From DAOMNO01 sp035443885 (GTDB taxonomy: Bacteria; Planctomycetota; Phycisphaerae; Phycisphaerales; SM1A02): a stretch of 29,876 nt of DNA. Location of the stretch: contig DAOMNO010000023.1 in NCBI GenBank assembly GCA_035443885.1, forward strand, positions 1-29,876. Direction: 5' to 3'. The notes below the pieces were generated by a model. It did no database searches. It was not told where the DNA came from and was given only the letters and a program-made list of their open reading frames with translations. This document shows positions 7,746 through 13,959 of this stretch, piece after piece (position 1 is the stretch's first letter; every line of letters begins with the position of its first letter). Both the position numbers and the translations under genes were made by a program.

Positions 7746-8564
7746 GTGAAGCGCAGCAATGACAACATCCGCTACGGCGACGACGCGGGAGACGCAAACA
7801 ATGGGCGGAGCCTTGCGTCTTCTCTCACGCCGCTGAGCGCGAAGATCGAAGAAACGAACTTCGGCTACTCGCTGGAGATCGCGCCGATGCGCGCCTTCGA
7901 TGCGCTGCGCTTGTGGCCTCGCCTGAGCGATCATGAAGAGGCATCCGCGCTGGTGTATGACATGATTGCAGGCAACGAACGTCGCATGGCTGCTGCGGGC
8001 GTAACGCCTGACCTGACGCTGGCGCAGGTTGCAGAACGGCTTGAGATTCCCGTGATCGAAGAGTTCAGCGGTCAAGCCATCGTGATGGAGCCGTCATGCG
8101 TGCGCGAGCTGGCGGGCATGGTGGATGCGGTCGCGCTGCGAAGCGTGCTGGTGGAAGGGCCGATTGATCGTCGCGACGCGGTGGCGATGGCTGCGGCCGT
8201 CGCGCAGGGCGATTCACCACTGCTGGCGGAACTTCGCGCGATCGCTGCGATCAACGTTCGGCGAGATCGCGTCATCGAACTGCACACGCGCGTGCAAGAG
8301 CAGGCGTTGCGGCTGGTTGGCGAGAGGTTTCGGCACTATGTAGCCTCGCTTCAGCGACGGCCGGTTGACGAGTTCGCCGCCCCGGAAGCGTGGCAGCTTG
8401 AGCGGATTCTCGGCGTGTCCGGCTCGCTGGCAGTTCGGCCGATCGAGACCGATATGTTCTCGACATCCGTCGATGTCGGCATCAGCACGTCGCTGCACCA
8501 GCGGCCCGCGGATCGCTCGCTCATCTACGATCTGCCGAGCAACACGTGGCACGATGAACCTTGA
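7746..8564 (+). CDS. Unrecognised 272-residue protein
   Basis: The GTG start follows AAAGGTGAG. The protein is soluble-looking, acidic to neutral and mostly helical in composition, with no signal peptide or membrane segment. The middle part (about residues 60-210) is rich in Ala, Val, Arg and Glu, with segments such as LTLAQVAERLEIPVIEEFSG and VIELHTRVQEQALRLVGERF that look like amphipathic helices. I do not recognise a domain. Codon use matches its neighbours, so it appears to be a real gene. It sits between two non-coding structured stretches and has no obvious operon partner. Confidence 0.75.
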   Translation: MKRSNDNIRYGDDAGDANNGRSLASSLTPLSAKIEETNFGYSLEIAPMRAFDALRLWPRLSDHEEASALVYDMIAGNERRMAAAGVTPDLTLAQVAERLEIPVIEEFSGQAIVMEPSCVRELAGMVDAVALRSVLVEGPIDRRDAVAMAAAVAQGDSPLLAELRAIAAINVRRDRVIELHTRVQEQALRLVGERFRHYVASLQRRPVDEFAAPEAWQLERILGVSGSLAVRPIETDMFSTSVDVGISTSLHQRPADRSLIYDLPSNTWHDEP

Positions 8565-8586
8565 TATATCAGGATTTACAGCGTCT

Positions 8587-8611
8587 GCCCTCACCCGGAC
8601 CGGGTGAGGGC
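8587..8611. repeat. Perfect inverted repeat after the 7746 gene
   Basis: GCCCTCACCCGG, a single A, then CCGGGTGAGGGC: a 12-bp palindrome centred on one base. It has no T-run on either side, so it is not a classical terminator. It could be a hairpin limiting 3' decay or a protein site. Confidence 0.7.
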
Positions 8612-8864
8612 GGCGCTCTGAGGGATGCGACCTCGCATGGTCCGGCGGCGATGTGGTGGGAATCGAGAAATGGCAGGAACCGCCCACTGCGAGGACGCGA
8701 ATCATGTCGTGTCCGTCCGCACCCGATTCGTGCAACCGTCCGCCCCGCATCGGGTGTTTCCGTGGTTCCGGAGCGTTACTTGAGAGATCACTCCGGCGCG
8801 GAGAGAAGACGGGAGAGAGAGCCATGGCCGATTTGCGAGAGCTGATCGGCCATTTTTCTTTTTT
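8612..8864 (+). ncRNA. Structured leader or small RNA candidate upstream of atoE
   Basis: A gene-free stretch of about 250 nt ending in an intrinsic terminator 25 nt before the atoE start. Several pairings are visible and some exclude each other: CGAATC (about 8699) with GATTCG (about 8734), or CACCCGAT (about 8730) with ATCGGGTG (about 8755). A small CTCCG/CGGAG hairpin lies near 8792-8804. Competing helices before a terminator are the layout of a regulatory leader. I could not match it to a known riboswitch class, and no clear promoter was located. It may equally be a terminated independent small RNA. Confidence 0.4.
8824..8864 (+). terminator. Intrinsic terminator upstream of atoE
   Basis: Stem ATGGCCGAT / ATCGGCCAT (9 bp, perfect), 12-nt loop, then TTTTCTTTTTT. 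Confidence 0.85.
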
Positions 8865-8877
8865 GAGGCCGGTGGAG

Positions 8878-8883
8878 TAGGCT
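8878..8883 (+). promoter_or_regulatory. -10-like box before atoE
   Basis: TAGGCT ends 6 nt before the ATG at 8890, in the same geometry as the other leaderless starts here, though the hexamer is weak. GGTGGAG at 8871-8877 could instead act as a ribosome-binding site on a read-through transcript. Confidence 0.35.
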
Positions 8884-8889
8884 GGAACG

Positions 8890-10344
8890 ATGATCAGCCG
8901 CCTCGGCCTGCTCATCAGCCACGCTTTCGCGAAGACCGCCCCAGACCCGCTGGTGATTGCGATTCTGCTCACGGCGGTAACTGCTGCGTTGGGGCTGCTC
9001 TGGGGTGATTTCAACATCGACCCGGCGGACGATGGCTTCGTCTCCCGATCAATCATTCTGCTTGATGCGTGGCGGAGCGACGAGGCGGGGCTTTGGCGGT
9101 TCCTCGCCTTCGGCATGCAGATGTGCCTGATTCTCGTTACAGGCCATGCACTGGCTGCGGCGCGGCCGGTGCGACGGTTGATCGAGCGGATGGCGTCCGT
9201 CCCGCGCACGTCCGGCGGGGCAGCCATGCTGGTCAGCCTCGTGGCCTGCGTGGCGGGTCTTTTGAACTGGGGCCTGGGTCTGATTGTCGGTGCGCTTTTG
9301 GCACGCGAGGTCGGGCGGTCGATGCATCGGCGGGGCATCCCCGTCCACTATCCGCTGCTGGCTGCTGCGGGCTATACCACCATGCTGCTGTGGCATGGCG
9401 GCCTGTCGGGTTCCGCGCCGCTTTCCATGACGACTGTCGGCGGGGCTGCGAAGGTCGTGGATCGAAGTGTCGTTGAGCGCCTCGCGCCGCCGGGCGGTTC
9501 GCTCGCGCCGGAGCAGACGCTCATCGGGCTTGAGCAAACGATCGGCTCAGGCCTGAACATGTTCGTTACCGGCGGACTGCTCCTCGGCGTGCCTCTGCTG
9601 ATGTTGCTGCTCTCGCCGAAGCGGCCTCAGGATATGCGCTCGATCGCAGCGTGTGTCGCGATGCCTGAGGCGTCGCTTTTGTCCGATCAGTCTGCGCACG
9701 ATGTGAGTGAACAAGAGGCCACTTGGCCAGATCGACTGGATCGTTCGCGTATCGTTGCGCTGCTGCTTGCTGTGCCTCTGCTGCTTGCGATCGCGCGATA
9801 TGTGTACGTTTCAGGCATCGGGTCTGTCGGACTGAACACGATCAACGTACTGATGTTCGCGCTCGGTTTGTTGATGCACGGCTCCGCACGGGCATACATG
9901 AACGCTGCGACGGAAGGTGCGCGCGGGTGCGCTGGTATCATCATTCAGTTTCCACTGTACGGCGGCATCATGGGGATGATGGCTGCTGCCGGGCTGGTGC
10001 GCAAAATGGCTGAAGCATTCACTGCGATAGGGAACGAAGCAACCTTGCCGCTGCTGTCGTTCATTTCTGCGGGTGTGGTGAATCTGTTTGTGCCATCGGG
10101 CGGCGGGCAGTGGGCCATTCAGGGGCCGATCGCACTGGAAGCCGGGCTGGAAGCGGGCGTCGCGCCGGGAACGATGATTCTCGCAGTGGCGTATGGCGAT
10201 CAACTCACCAACATGCTGCAACCGTTCTGGGCGTTGCCATTGCTGGCGATTACGGGCGTTCGTGCGCGAGACATTGTGGGTTATACGGCGGTGGTCATGG
10301 TCGCTGCGATGGTGTGGATCGGTCTCGCGCTGCTCGTCTGGTAA
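8890..10344 (+). CDS. atoE: Short-chain fatty acid transporter, AtoE family
   Basis: A 484-residue polytopic inner-membrane protein with roughly 11-12 hydrophobic segments. Family features (SCFA_trans) are the opening ISHAFAKTAPDPLVIAILLT, LLNWGLGLIVGALLAREVGR, YTTMLLWHGGLSGSAPLSM, FPLYGGIMGMM and the C-terminal VNLFVPSGGGQWAIQGPI followed by YGDQLTNMLQPFWALPLL. It is expected to take up short-chain fatty acids such as butyrate or acetoacetate. The next gene, a crotonase-fold protein, starts 16 nt later. This suggests, but does not prove, a short fatty-acid unit. The upstream terminator and structured leader may regulate it. Confidence 0.92.
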   Translation: MISRLGLLISHAFAKTAPDPLVIAILLTAVTAALGLLWGDFNIDPADDGFVSRSIILLDAWRSDEAGLWRFLAFGMQMCLILVTGHALAAARPVRRLIERMASVPRTSGGAAMLVSLVACVAGLLNWGLGLIVGALLAREVGRSMHRRGIPVHYPLLAAAGYTTMLLWHGGLSGSAPLSMTTVGGAAKVVDRSVVERLAPPGGSLAPEQTLIGLEQTIGSGLNMFVTGGLLLGVPLLMLLLSPKRPQDMRSIAACVAMPEASLLSDQSAHDVSEQEATWPDRLDRSRIVALLLAVPLLLAIARYVYVSGIGSVGLNTINVLMFALGLLMHGSARAYMNAATEGARGCAGIIIQFPLYGGIMGMMAAAGLVRKMAEAFTAIGNEATLPLLSFISAGVVNLFVPSGGGQWAIQGPIALEAGLEAGVAPGTMILAVAYGDQLTNMLQPFWALPLLAITGVRARDIVGYTAVVMVAAMVWIGLALLVW

Positions 10345-10347
10345 CAT
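10342..10347 (+). promoter_or_regulatory. -10-like box overlapping atoE stop
   Basis: TAACAT, 12 nt before the ATG at 10360. It would give a leader of about 5 nt. Confidence 0.35.
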
Positions 10348-10359
10348 CACGCTCGCGAT

Positions 10360-11130
10360 ATGCACAGCGAACGTGTCAAACTTACGATGACTTCGGACGG
10401 CTTCGTCGCCCGCCTTGCGCTGAACGACCCCGCCAAGCGCAACGCGATGACAATCAGCATGTTTGATGCGATCGATCATGCGCTGGGTGCCATCCTCGCT
10501 TCCGAGGCGCGCGTCGTTCAGCTTTACGGCGAGGGCAAGACCTTCTGTGCGGGGTTCGACCTTGAAGCCGCACGCCATGACCCGCAGCTCATTGCGCGGT
10601 TCATTGAGCGTTTGAGTTTGCTGAATCGTCAGCTTCGTCGGTTGCCTCAGCCGGTTGTCGCTGCGGTGCACGGCGCAGCGGTGGCGGGCGGATGTGCGGT
10701 GCTCAGCGCGTGTGATTTTGTCGTGGTCTCGCCTGATGCGCTGCTGGGTTATCCCGTGCATCGCATTGGCGTCTCGCCCGCGGTAACGATTCCCACGCTC
10801 ATGCAGGCGATCGGTCCCGGAGCGGCGCGTTCATTGCTGATGGAAGGCGAACTCATCGACGGTCGCGAAGCGAAGCGGCGCGGCCTGGCATCTCATCTTG
10901 CAGTAGACGAAGCATCATTGATGACCGAAGCGGAAGCGCTGTGCGCGATGCTGGCTGCGAAGCCGCCGAACGCGGTGCGTGTAACGAAACAGTGGCTCAA
11001 CGAACTGGATGGCTCATTGCATGACGCAATGTTCGATCAGGCTGCGATCGCGTCCGCATCACTTGCGAGCACAGATGAAGCCATGCGAATGCTTGAAGAG
11101 CACTGGGCGAAGCGTTCATCGCGATCGTGA
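10360..11130 (+). CDS. Enoyl-CoA hydratase/isomerase-fold protein lacking catalytic Glu pair
   Basis: A 256-residue crotonase-superfamily protein. The CoA-binding and oxyanion-hole parts are present: NDPAKRNAMTISMFDAI, GKTFCAGFDLEAAR and AAVHGAAVAGGCAVLSACDFVV. In classical hydratases the first catalytic Glu follows GGGC (GGGCE) and the second lies in FGxPE. Here these positions read GGCA and LGYPV, so both glutamates appear to be replaced. Hydratase activity is therefore doubtful; another crotonase-type reaction such as isomerase, thioesterase or decarboxylase is possible. It lies directly after atoE, with a TAACAT box over the atoE stop. No ribosome-binding site is visible. Confidence 0.88.
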   Translation: MHSERVKLTMTSDGFVARLALNDPAKRNAMTISMFDAIDHALGAILASEARVVQLYGEGKTFCAGFDLEAARHDPQLIARFIERLSLLNRQLRRLPQPVVAAVHGAAVAGGCAVLSACDFVVVSPDALLGYPVHRIGVSPAVTIPTLMQAIGPGAARSLLMEGELIDGREAKRRGLASHLAVDEASLMTEAEALCAMLAAKPPNAVRVTKQWLNELDGSLHDAMFDQAAIASASLASTDEAMRMLEEHWAKRSSRS

Positions 11131-11192
11131 ATACACAACATCATGCATTGCATGGAGATAGCGCGATCTTTCGCTGAAAACGAGCGGTTTGC

Positions 11193-11226
11193 TTGACGGA
11201 TGTCTGATCCGTGGCACCTTTAATGT
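11193..11226 (+). promoter_or_regulatory. Promoter with internal inverted repeat (possible operator)
   Basis: TTGACG at 11193-11198 with an AT-rich TTTAATGT stretch at 11219-11226; the spacing is somewhat long for a sigma-70 site. Between them lies ACGGAT-GTCTG-ATCCGT (11197-11213), a perfect 6-bp inverted repeat that could be an operator. Confidence 0.45.
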
Positions 11227-11229
11227 GAG

Positions 11230-11344
11230 GGATGAAAGATTACGAACGAGCCGGGACCACATCCCGGCGTCCTCAGGCGGGTCGTCGCGAAACCTGCCGG
11301 GACAGAATGAGCTCGCGGCGTATGGTTTTCGCCGCGAGTTTTTC
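11230..11344 (+). ncRNA. Candidate small RNA: two hairpins plus terminator
   Basis: A stretch of about 115 nt with no credible reading frame. It has hairpin 1 at 11250-11268 (GCCGGGA/TCCCGGC, 5-nt loop). Hairpin 2 at 11269-11303 has outer GTCC/GGAC and inner GGCGGGT/ACCTGCC with one G-U pair. A terminator follows. It has the size and layout of a trans-acting small RNA or an orphan attenuator. There is no gene on the same strand for the next 500 nt, which favours an independent RNA. I did not recognise a known family. Confidence 0.55.
11311..11344 (+). terminator. Intrinsic terminator of second small RNA candidate
   Basis: Stem CTCGCGGCG (11312-11320) / CGCCGCGAG (11330-11338), 9-nt loop, then TTTTT. 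Confidence 0.88.
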
Positions 11345-11372
11345 ATGCGCGAAAGTCGCAGTTTTCGATGCA

Positions 11373-11406
11373 AAAAAACAAGTGCGGCCAAATCGGCCGC
11401 ACCTGG
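11373..11406 (-). terminator. Terminator of the 33-residue gene
   Basis: On the minus strand, GTGCGGCC / GGCCGCAC (8 bp, 5-nt loop) is followed by TTGTTTTTTT. It lies about 25 nt after the stop of the small gene at 11427. Confidence 0.85.
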
Positions 11407-11426
11407 TCAGAATCAATCAGTGTGGA

Positions 11427-11528
11427 TCACTTCTTGGGAGCGGGCTTGGCGGGCGTTCCGGGCTTGGCCGGGGCCGGCTTTGCAGGCTGATTCGGACGGG
11501 ACGAACTCTGTGGCTTCTGACTGGACAT
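11427..11528 (-). CDS. Small Pro/Ala/Lys-rich protein (33 residues)
   Basis: ATG at 11528 is preceded by AGGAG at 8 nt spacing, and the frame ends in a stop followed by a clean terminator. The product begins MSSQKPQSSSRPNQPAKPAP and continues with PAKPGTPAKPAPKK. It is strongly basic, with no hydrophobic residues to form a core, so it is probably disordered. PAK-type repeats resemble tails of histone H1-like or linker proteins, but at this length the function is unknown. A longer in-frame extension to 11672 exists but has no ribosome-binding site and a composition unlike the small protein, so I prefer the short start. The ribosome-binding site, frame and terminator together support a real gene. 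Confidence 0.65.
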   Translation of the reverse strand: MSSQKPQSSSRPNQPAKPAPAKPGTPAKPAPKK

Positions 11529-11868
11529 GACGAGAACTCCTGTAAGGAGAACGCCTTGGCCGCTGCTTGTCGCCGACACTGGCGGCAGAGGGCGGCCGAT
11601 TTCTGTGGGCCGACGACTGCGCGCCATCGGCACACACCGAGAGAAAGGTAAGCAGCGTGAAACACAAGTCAAGATCGACCGATTCGTTTTGCAGAAAGTT
11701 TGCTGTCGTTGCGGGGGAGACGCGCCAGCCGCCTCGATAGGCCAGTACCCACGGCGGCAAAAGAGGGGTTCCGGTGAGCAGTTTCGGGCGGTATGCTCTT
11801 ACGGTGAAAGGACGCCGTTCGTTTTCCCAGCAAGACATCGACCGGGGCCATGAGAGGAGCCGCGTCCT
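11529..11868. other. Divergent intergenic region
   Basis: About 340 nt without a supported gene, between the small minus-strand gene and the DUF4870 gene. TATGCT at 11792-11797 is a plausible -10 for the plus-strand gene, with a leader of about 70 nt. TTGACT on the minus strand near 11669 could be a -35 for the small gene, but no good -10 goes with it. Several overlapping frames are open here on both strands, but none has a ribosome-binding site and family resemblance. Confidence 0.45.
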
Positions 11869-12279
11869 ATGAACATGGCAGCACCAGCAATGTACGTCAA
11901 CCCGGGCCAGACAAACCGCATGTCGCGACCGCTCGTGGATCAATCCGCGACGAGCGAAGACCGTAACTTTGCAGTTGCCATGCATTTATCGCCTTTCGCA
12001 TCGCTCATCGGCCCCTTCCCGTGGGCGTTTCTCGTGCCGCTTGTGTTGTGGATCATCCGCAAGGAGAGGTCGGCGTTCAACGACGACCACGGCAGGGAGA
12101 TCATCAACTATGGCCTGAGCCTGCTGATTCTGCATGTGCTGCTCGCGGTGTCGATCATCGGCATCCTCGCCATTCCAGTGCTCTGGGTCATCGCAGTGGT
12201 GAGTCTGATTCGCGCATCCGTCGCAGCGAGCCGAGGCGAGTACTTCCGCTACCCCATGACGTGGCGCTTCTTGTCATAG
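11869..12279 (+). CDS. DUF4870-type small membrane protein (first copy)
   Basis: 136 residues with an unstructured N-terminus of about 38 residues, then the DUF4870 pattern. AMHLSPFASLIGPFPWAFLVPLVLWIIRKERSAFNDDHGREIINYGLSLLIL is followed by a second hydrophobic hairpin and the terminal RGEYFRYPMTWRFLS. About three membrane helices are expected. The start at 11869 follows GAGAGGAG at about 9 nt. The neighbour at 12306 is a paralogue with the same layout, so this looks like a tandem duplication. The family has no established biochemical function. Confidence 0.85.
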   Translation: MNMAAPAMYVNPGQTNRMSRPLVDQSATSEDRNFAVAMHLSPFASLIGPFPWAFLVPLVLWIIRKERSAFNDDHGREIINYGLSLLILHVLLAVSIIGILAIPVLWVIAVVSLIRASVAASRGEYFRYPMTWRFLS

Positions 12280-12305
12280 GCGGCGATCCATGTCATCATG
12301 GGATC

Positions 12306-12683
12306 ATGGAAAACACCACCTCACCTACGCCCGCTGCCAACGGAACAACACCTGATGAGCGCACGATGGGAATGCTGGCGCACCTGCTGGCCCTGTCAGG
12401 CTTTGTCATTCCATTCGGCAACATTATCGCGCCACTGGTCATCTGGATGATCAAGAAGGATCAGTCCGCCTTTGTGAACGATCAGGGCAAGGAATCCTTG
12501 AATTTCCAGATCACGATTTTCATCATGATGATCGTCTGCTTCATCCTGTTCTTCGTGGTCATCGGCATCTTCCTGCTGCCGCTGGTCGGCCTGTACTGGC
12601 TCATCTTCTCGGTGATTGCAGGCATCAAGGCCAACGGCGGGGAGCGATATCGCTACCCGTTCGCCATTCGGCTGATCAAGTAA
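12306..12683 (+). CDS. DUF4870-type small membrane protein (second copy)
   Basis: 125 residues. It has a Thr/Pro/Ala-rich N-terminus, then MGMLAHLLALSGFVIPFGNI, a helix ending LVIWMIKKDQSAFVNDQGKE, a very hydrophobic central segment (FIMMIVCFILFFVVIGIFLL) and the terminal GGERYRYPFAIRLIK. This is the classic DUF4870 pattern. The ATG at 12306 is chosen because the frame upstream (open to 12021) overlaps the first copy and has a composition unlike a protein. No good ribosome-binding site is seen, so translation may be coupled to the first copy, which ends 26 nt earlier. Confidence 0.88.
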   Translation: MENTTSPTPAANGTTPDERTMGMLAHLLALSGFVIPFGNIIAPLVIWMIKKDQSAFVNDQGKESLNFQITIFIMMIVCFILFFVVIGIFLLPLVGLYWLIFSVIAGIKANGGERYRYPFAIRLIK

Positions 12684-12716
12684 AGCCCCGCTTGGCGGAT
12701 CAGTTAGCCTGTGTTG

Positions 12717-12736
12717 CTGCGCGATGAATCGCGCAG
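12717..12736 (+). repeat. Perfect hairpin in the 3' region of the DUF4870 pair
   Basis: CTGCGCGAT-GA-ATCGCGCAG. Together with a second hairpin at about 12743-12766 (CGCTGTA/TGCAGCG) and the terminator at 12793, it makes a structured 3' untranslated region of about 140 nt. Confidence 0.6.
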
Positions 12737-12792
12737 GCCTTTGCGCTGTATCCGAAGGGTGCAGCGATCTGAGGTTCCTCCAGTTTCACACC

Positions 12793-12822
12793 CCCCAGCC
12801 TTTGCTGGGGTTTTTATTTTTG
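12793..12822 (+). terminator. Intrinsic terminator of the DUF4870 pair
   Basis: CCCCAGC / GCTGGGG with a 4-nt loop (12800-12803), then TTTTTATTTTT. Confidence 0.9.
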
Positions 12823-12833
12823 TAGCACGTCCC

Positions 12834-13053
12834 CGCGCAGGGAACGGCGATTTGCCGCGTACTTACCTATGGAATGGCCTTGCTGCACGCAGAAACACTG
12901 CGGGAATCGCCCTTGCCGGGCTTTGCCGACCTCACGAAAACGGCGAAATTATGTTTGTACACGACTATTCCGCTGTACGGTGTAACAGTGACGTTAGGCC
13001 CTCGCACCGGGCGTGGGTTTATCAAAGTCGCCAATCCTCCACTTCCGGCTTCC
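12834..13053 (+). repeat. Dispersed repeat, copy B
   Basis: A 220-nt element that begins 11 nt after a terminator. It shares with copy C the opening block (GGAACGGCG, CCGCGTACTT, TATGGAATG, TTGCTGC) and a 17-nt identical core GCTGTACGGTGTAACAG (12972-12988 and 29348-29364). It shares with copy A the final 27 nt. The core looks like a promoter -10 area. A frame running through the element (from ATG 12874) shows some similarity at protein level to copy C, but base changes occur at all codon positions and C has frame breaks, so coding is unlikely. Confidence 0.85.
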
Positions 13054-13288
13054 TGTGGCGGTATCGGCGGCGGGGATGCGAATCAAGCTGATGAGCACAT
13101 TCAATGCCAGTTGGAGCCAACAGCTGGCGCGTTTCGCTTCGCGATATGCGCCCTACTCGCTGCTGACTTTGCTTGGATCATGGGCTCCGTATTCCACTAC
13201 GCCTTGCTTCGGTTCGCCGATCCCCGCGCCCGGCACGCTGAGTGTGTTCGCGCTCACTGCGTTCGGCTGCCGCAGGCGGAGACGGTGA
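13054..13288 (+). pseudogene. Remnant of an exported protein with PEP-CTERM-like tail
   Basis: The frame ending at 13288 finishes with PIPAPGTLSVFALTAFGC and five arginines, the Pro-rich box, hydrophobic stretch and basic end of a PEP-CTERM/planctomycete export tail. About 20 residues earlier SLLTLLGSWAP resembles the last turn of a dockerin-like repeat. No signal peptide, start codon with ribosome-binding site or full domain precedes it; upstream is only repeat copy B. It is therefore read as the 3' end of a decayed or truncated gene. A real very short gene starting at GTG 13013 cannot be excluded. Confidence 0.5.
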
Positions 13289-13460
13289 TGTGTTGTGTTG
13301 CACCGTTGACTTGTTGATGTGTTGACTCGCCTTGCGCCATTTCCGCGATCTCTGTGTGCTCCGCGGTGAATCATGATTCACTGTGGGTGCCATGCTTCGT
13401 CCCCCCGGGGCGAAGCATGAACAAGGGCGATGCGCGTTCTCATGCTTCACGCATCATGCC
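13289..13460. other. Spacer with hairpin remnants
   Basis: No gene. It contains a CATGCTTCG / CGAAGCATG hairpin at 13393-13421, with inner CCCC/GGGG, and truncated pieces of the following tandem repeat (CTCCGCGGTGAATCATG at about 13358-13374; CATGCTTCACGCATCATG at about 13441). Confidence 0.6.
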
Positions 13461-13790
13461 TCATGCTTCACGCTTCGCGATGAAGCATGGCACCCGTGGG
13501 CAATCGTCGAGCGTGCATCGTGCAGTGCGTTACGTCTCGTGTCTTGATGGCCGCGCCTTTCACTTCTCCGCGCTCATTTTCGGGGGGGCGCGCTCTCTGC
13601 GGTGAATCATGCTTCACGCTTCGCGATGAAGCATGGCACCCCCCTCGGAAATCGTCGAGCATGTATCGTGCAGTGCGTTACGTCTCGTGTCTTGATGGCC
13701 GCGCCTTTCTCTTCTCCGCGCTCATTTTCGGGGGGGCGCGTGCTCCGCGGTGAATCATGCTTCACGCTTCGCGATGAAGCATGGCACCCC
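13461..13790. repeat. 146-148 bp tandem repeat with conserved hairpin
   Basis: Two complete units (13461-13606 and 13607-13754) and the first 35 nt of a third (13755-13790). The units are nearly identical, differing mainly in short indels after GGCACCC and in a few bases. Each starts with CATGCTTCA...TGAAGCATG, a perfect 9-bp stem whose loop holds a further CGC-TTC-GCG pairing, and ends with CTCCGCGGTGAA. No spacer-like unique segments occur, so it is not a CRISPR array. Open frames crossing it on both strands are by-products of the repetition. Confidence 0.9.
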
Positions 13791-13843
13791 CGGAATTCCC
13801 GAACCCCCGGAATCGCCGAATCCCCCGGAACCCCCGGACATCG
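13788..13843. repeat. Short C-rich tandem iterations
   Basis: Five to six imperfect copies of a CCCCCGGAA(T/C)-type 9-11 bp unit directly after the hairpin repeat. A similar but shorter run occurs at about 247-275. Confidence 0.7.
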
Positions 13844-13938
13844 TGAAGCGTGTGTCGCGTGGTTGGTCTGTGCCGACTCGCAGTCGCAGTGCACGGTCAA
13901 CAGAGCAGAGGCGGCAGACGCGCCCCGTGGCGACCATG

Positions 13939-13959
13939 TTGGGTTACACTTGGCCCAAC
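13939..13959 (+). promoter_or_regulatory. lptB promoter within an inverted repeat
   Basis: TACACT (13945-13950) ends 9 nt before the GTG start. It is flanked by GTTGGG and CCCAAC, a perfect 6-bp inverted repeat with 10 nt between, which could be a repressor site covering the -10 box. Confidence 0.5.

Noticed and set aside
8612..8864. Fluoride, THF or glycine riboswitch
   Set aside because: GGCGATG and GGAGAGA fragments recall parts of these motifs, but the conserved pairing and joining segments are not present in order.
8214..9338. Minus-strand open frame of 374 codons
   Set aside because: Antisense to the 7746 gene and to atoE; Arg/Pro/Ser-rich composition is typical of a shadow frame in GC-rich DNA.
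9811..10761. Minus-strand open frame of 316 codons
   Set aside because: Antisense to atoE and the crotonase-fold gene, with His/Arg/Gln-rich composition and no motif.
11413..11985. Minus-strand open frame of 190 codons
   Set aside because: It overlaps the start of the DUF4870 gene and its promoter region, and its frame differs from the small 11427-11528 gene, which has the ribosome-binding site and terminator.
13461..13790. CRISPR array
   Set aside because: Units are about 146 bp and are repeated whole, with no unique spacers of uniform length and no cas genes nearby.
13354..13937. Several open frames in both directions across the tandem repeat
   Set aside because: They repeat with the 146-bp unit, shift frame between units and have no ribosome-binding sites.
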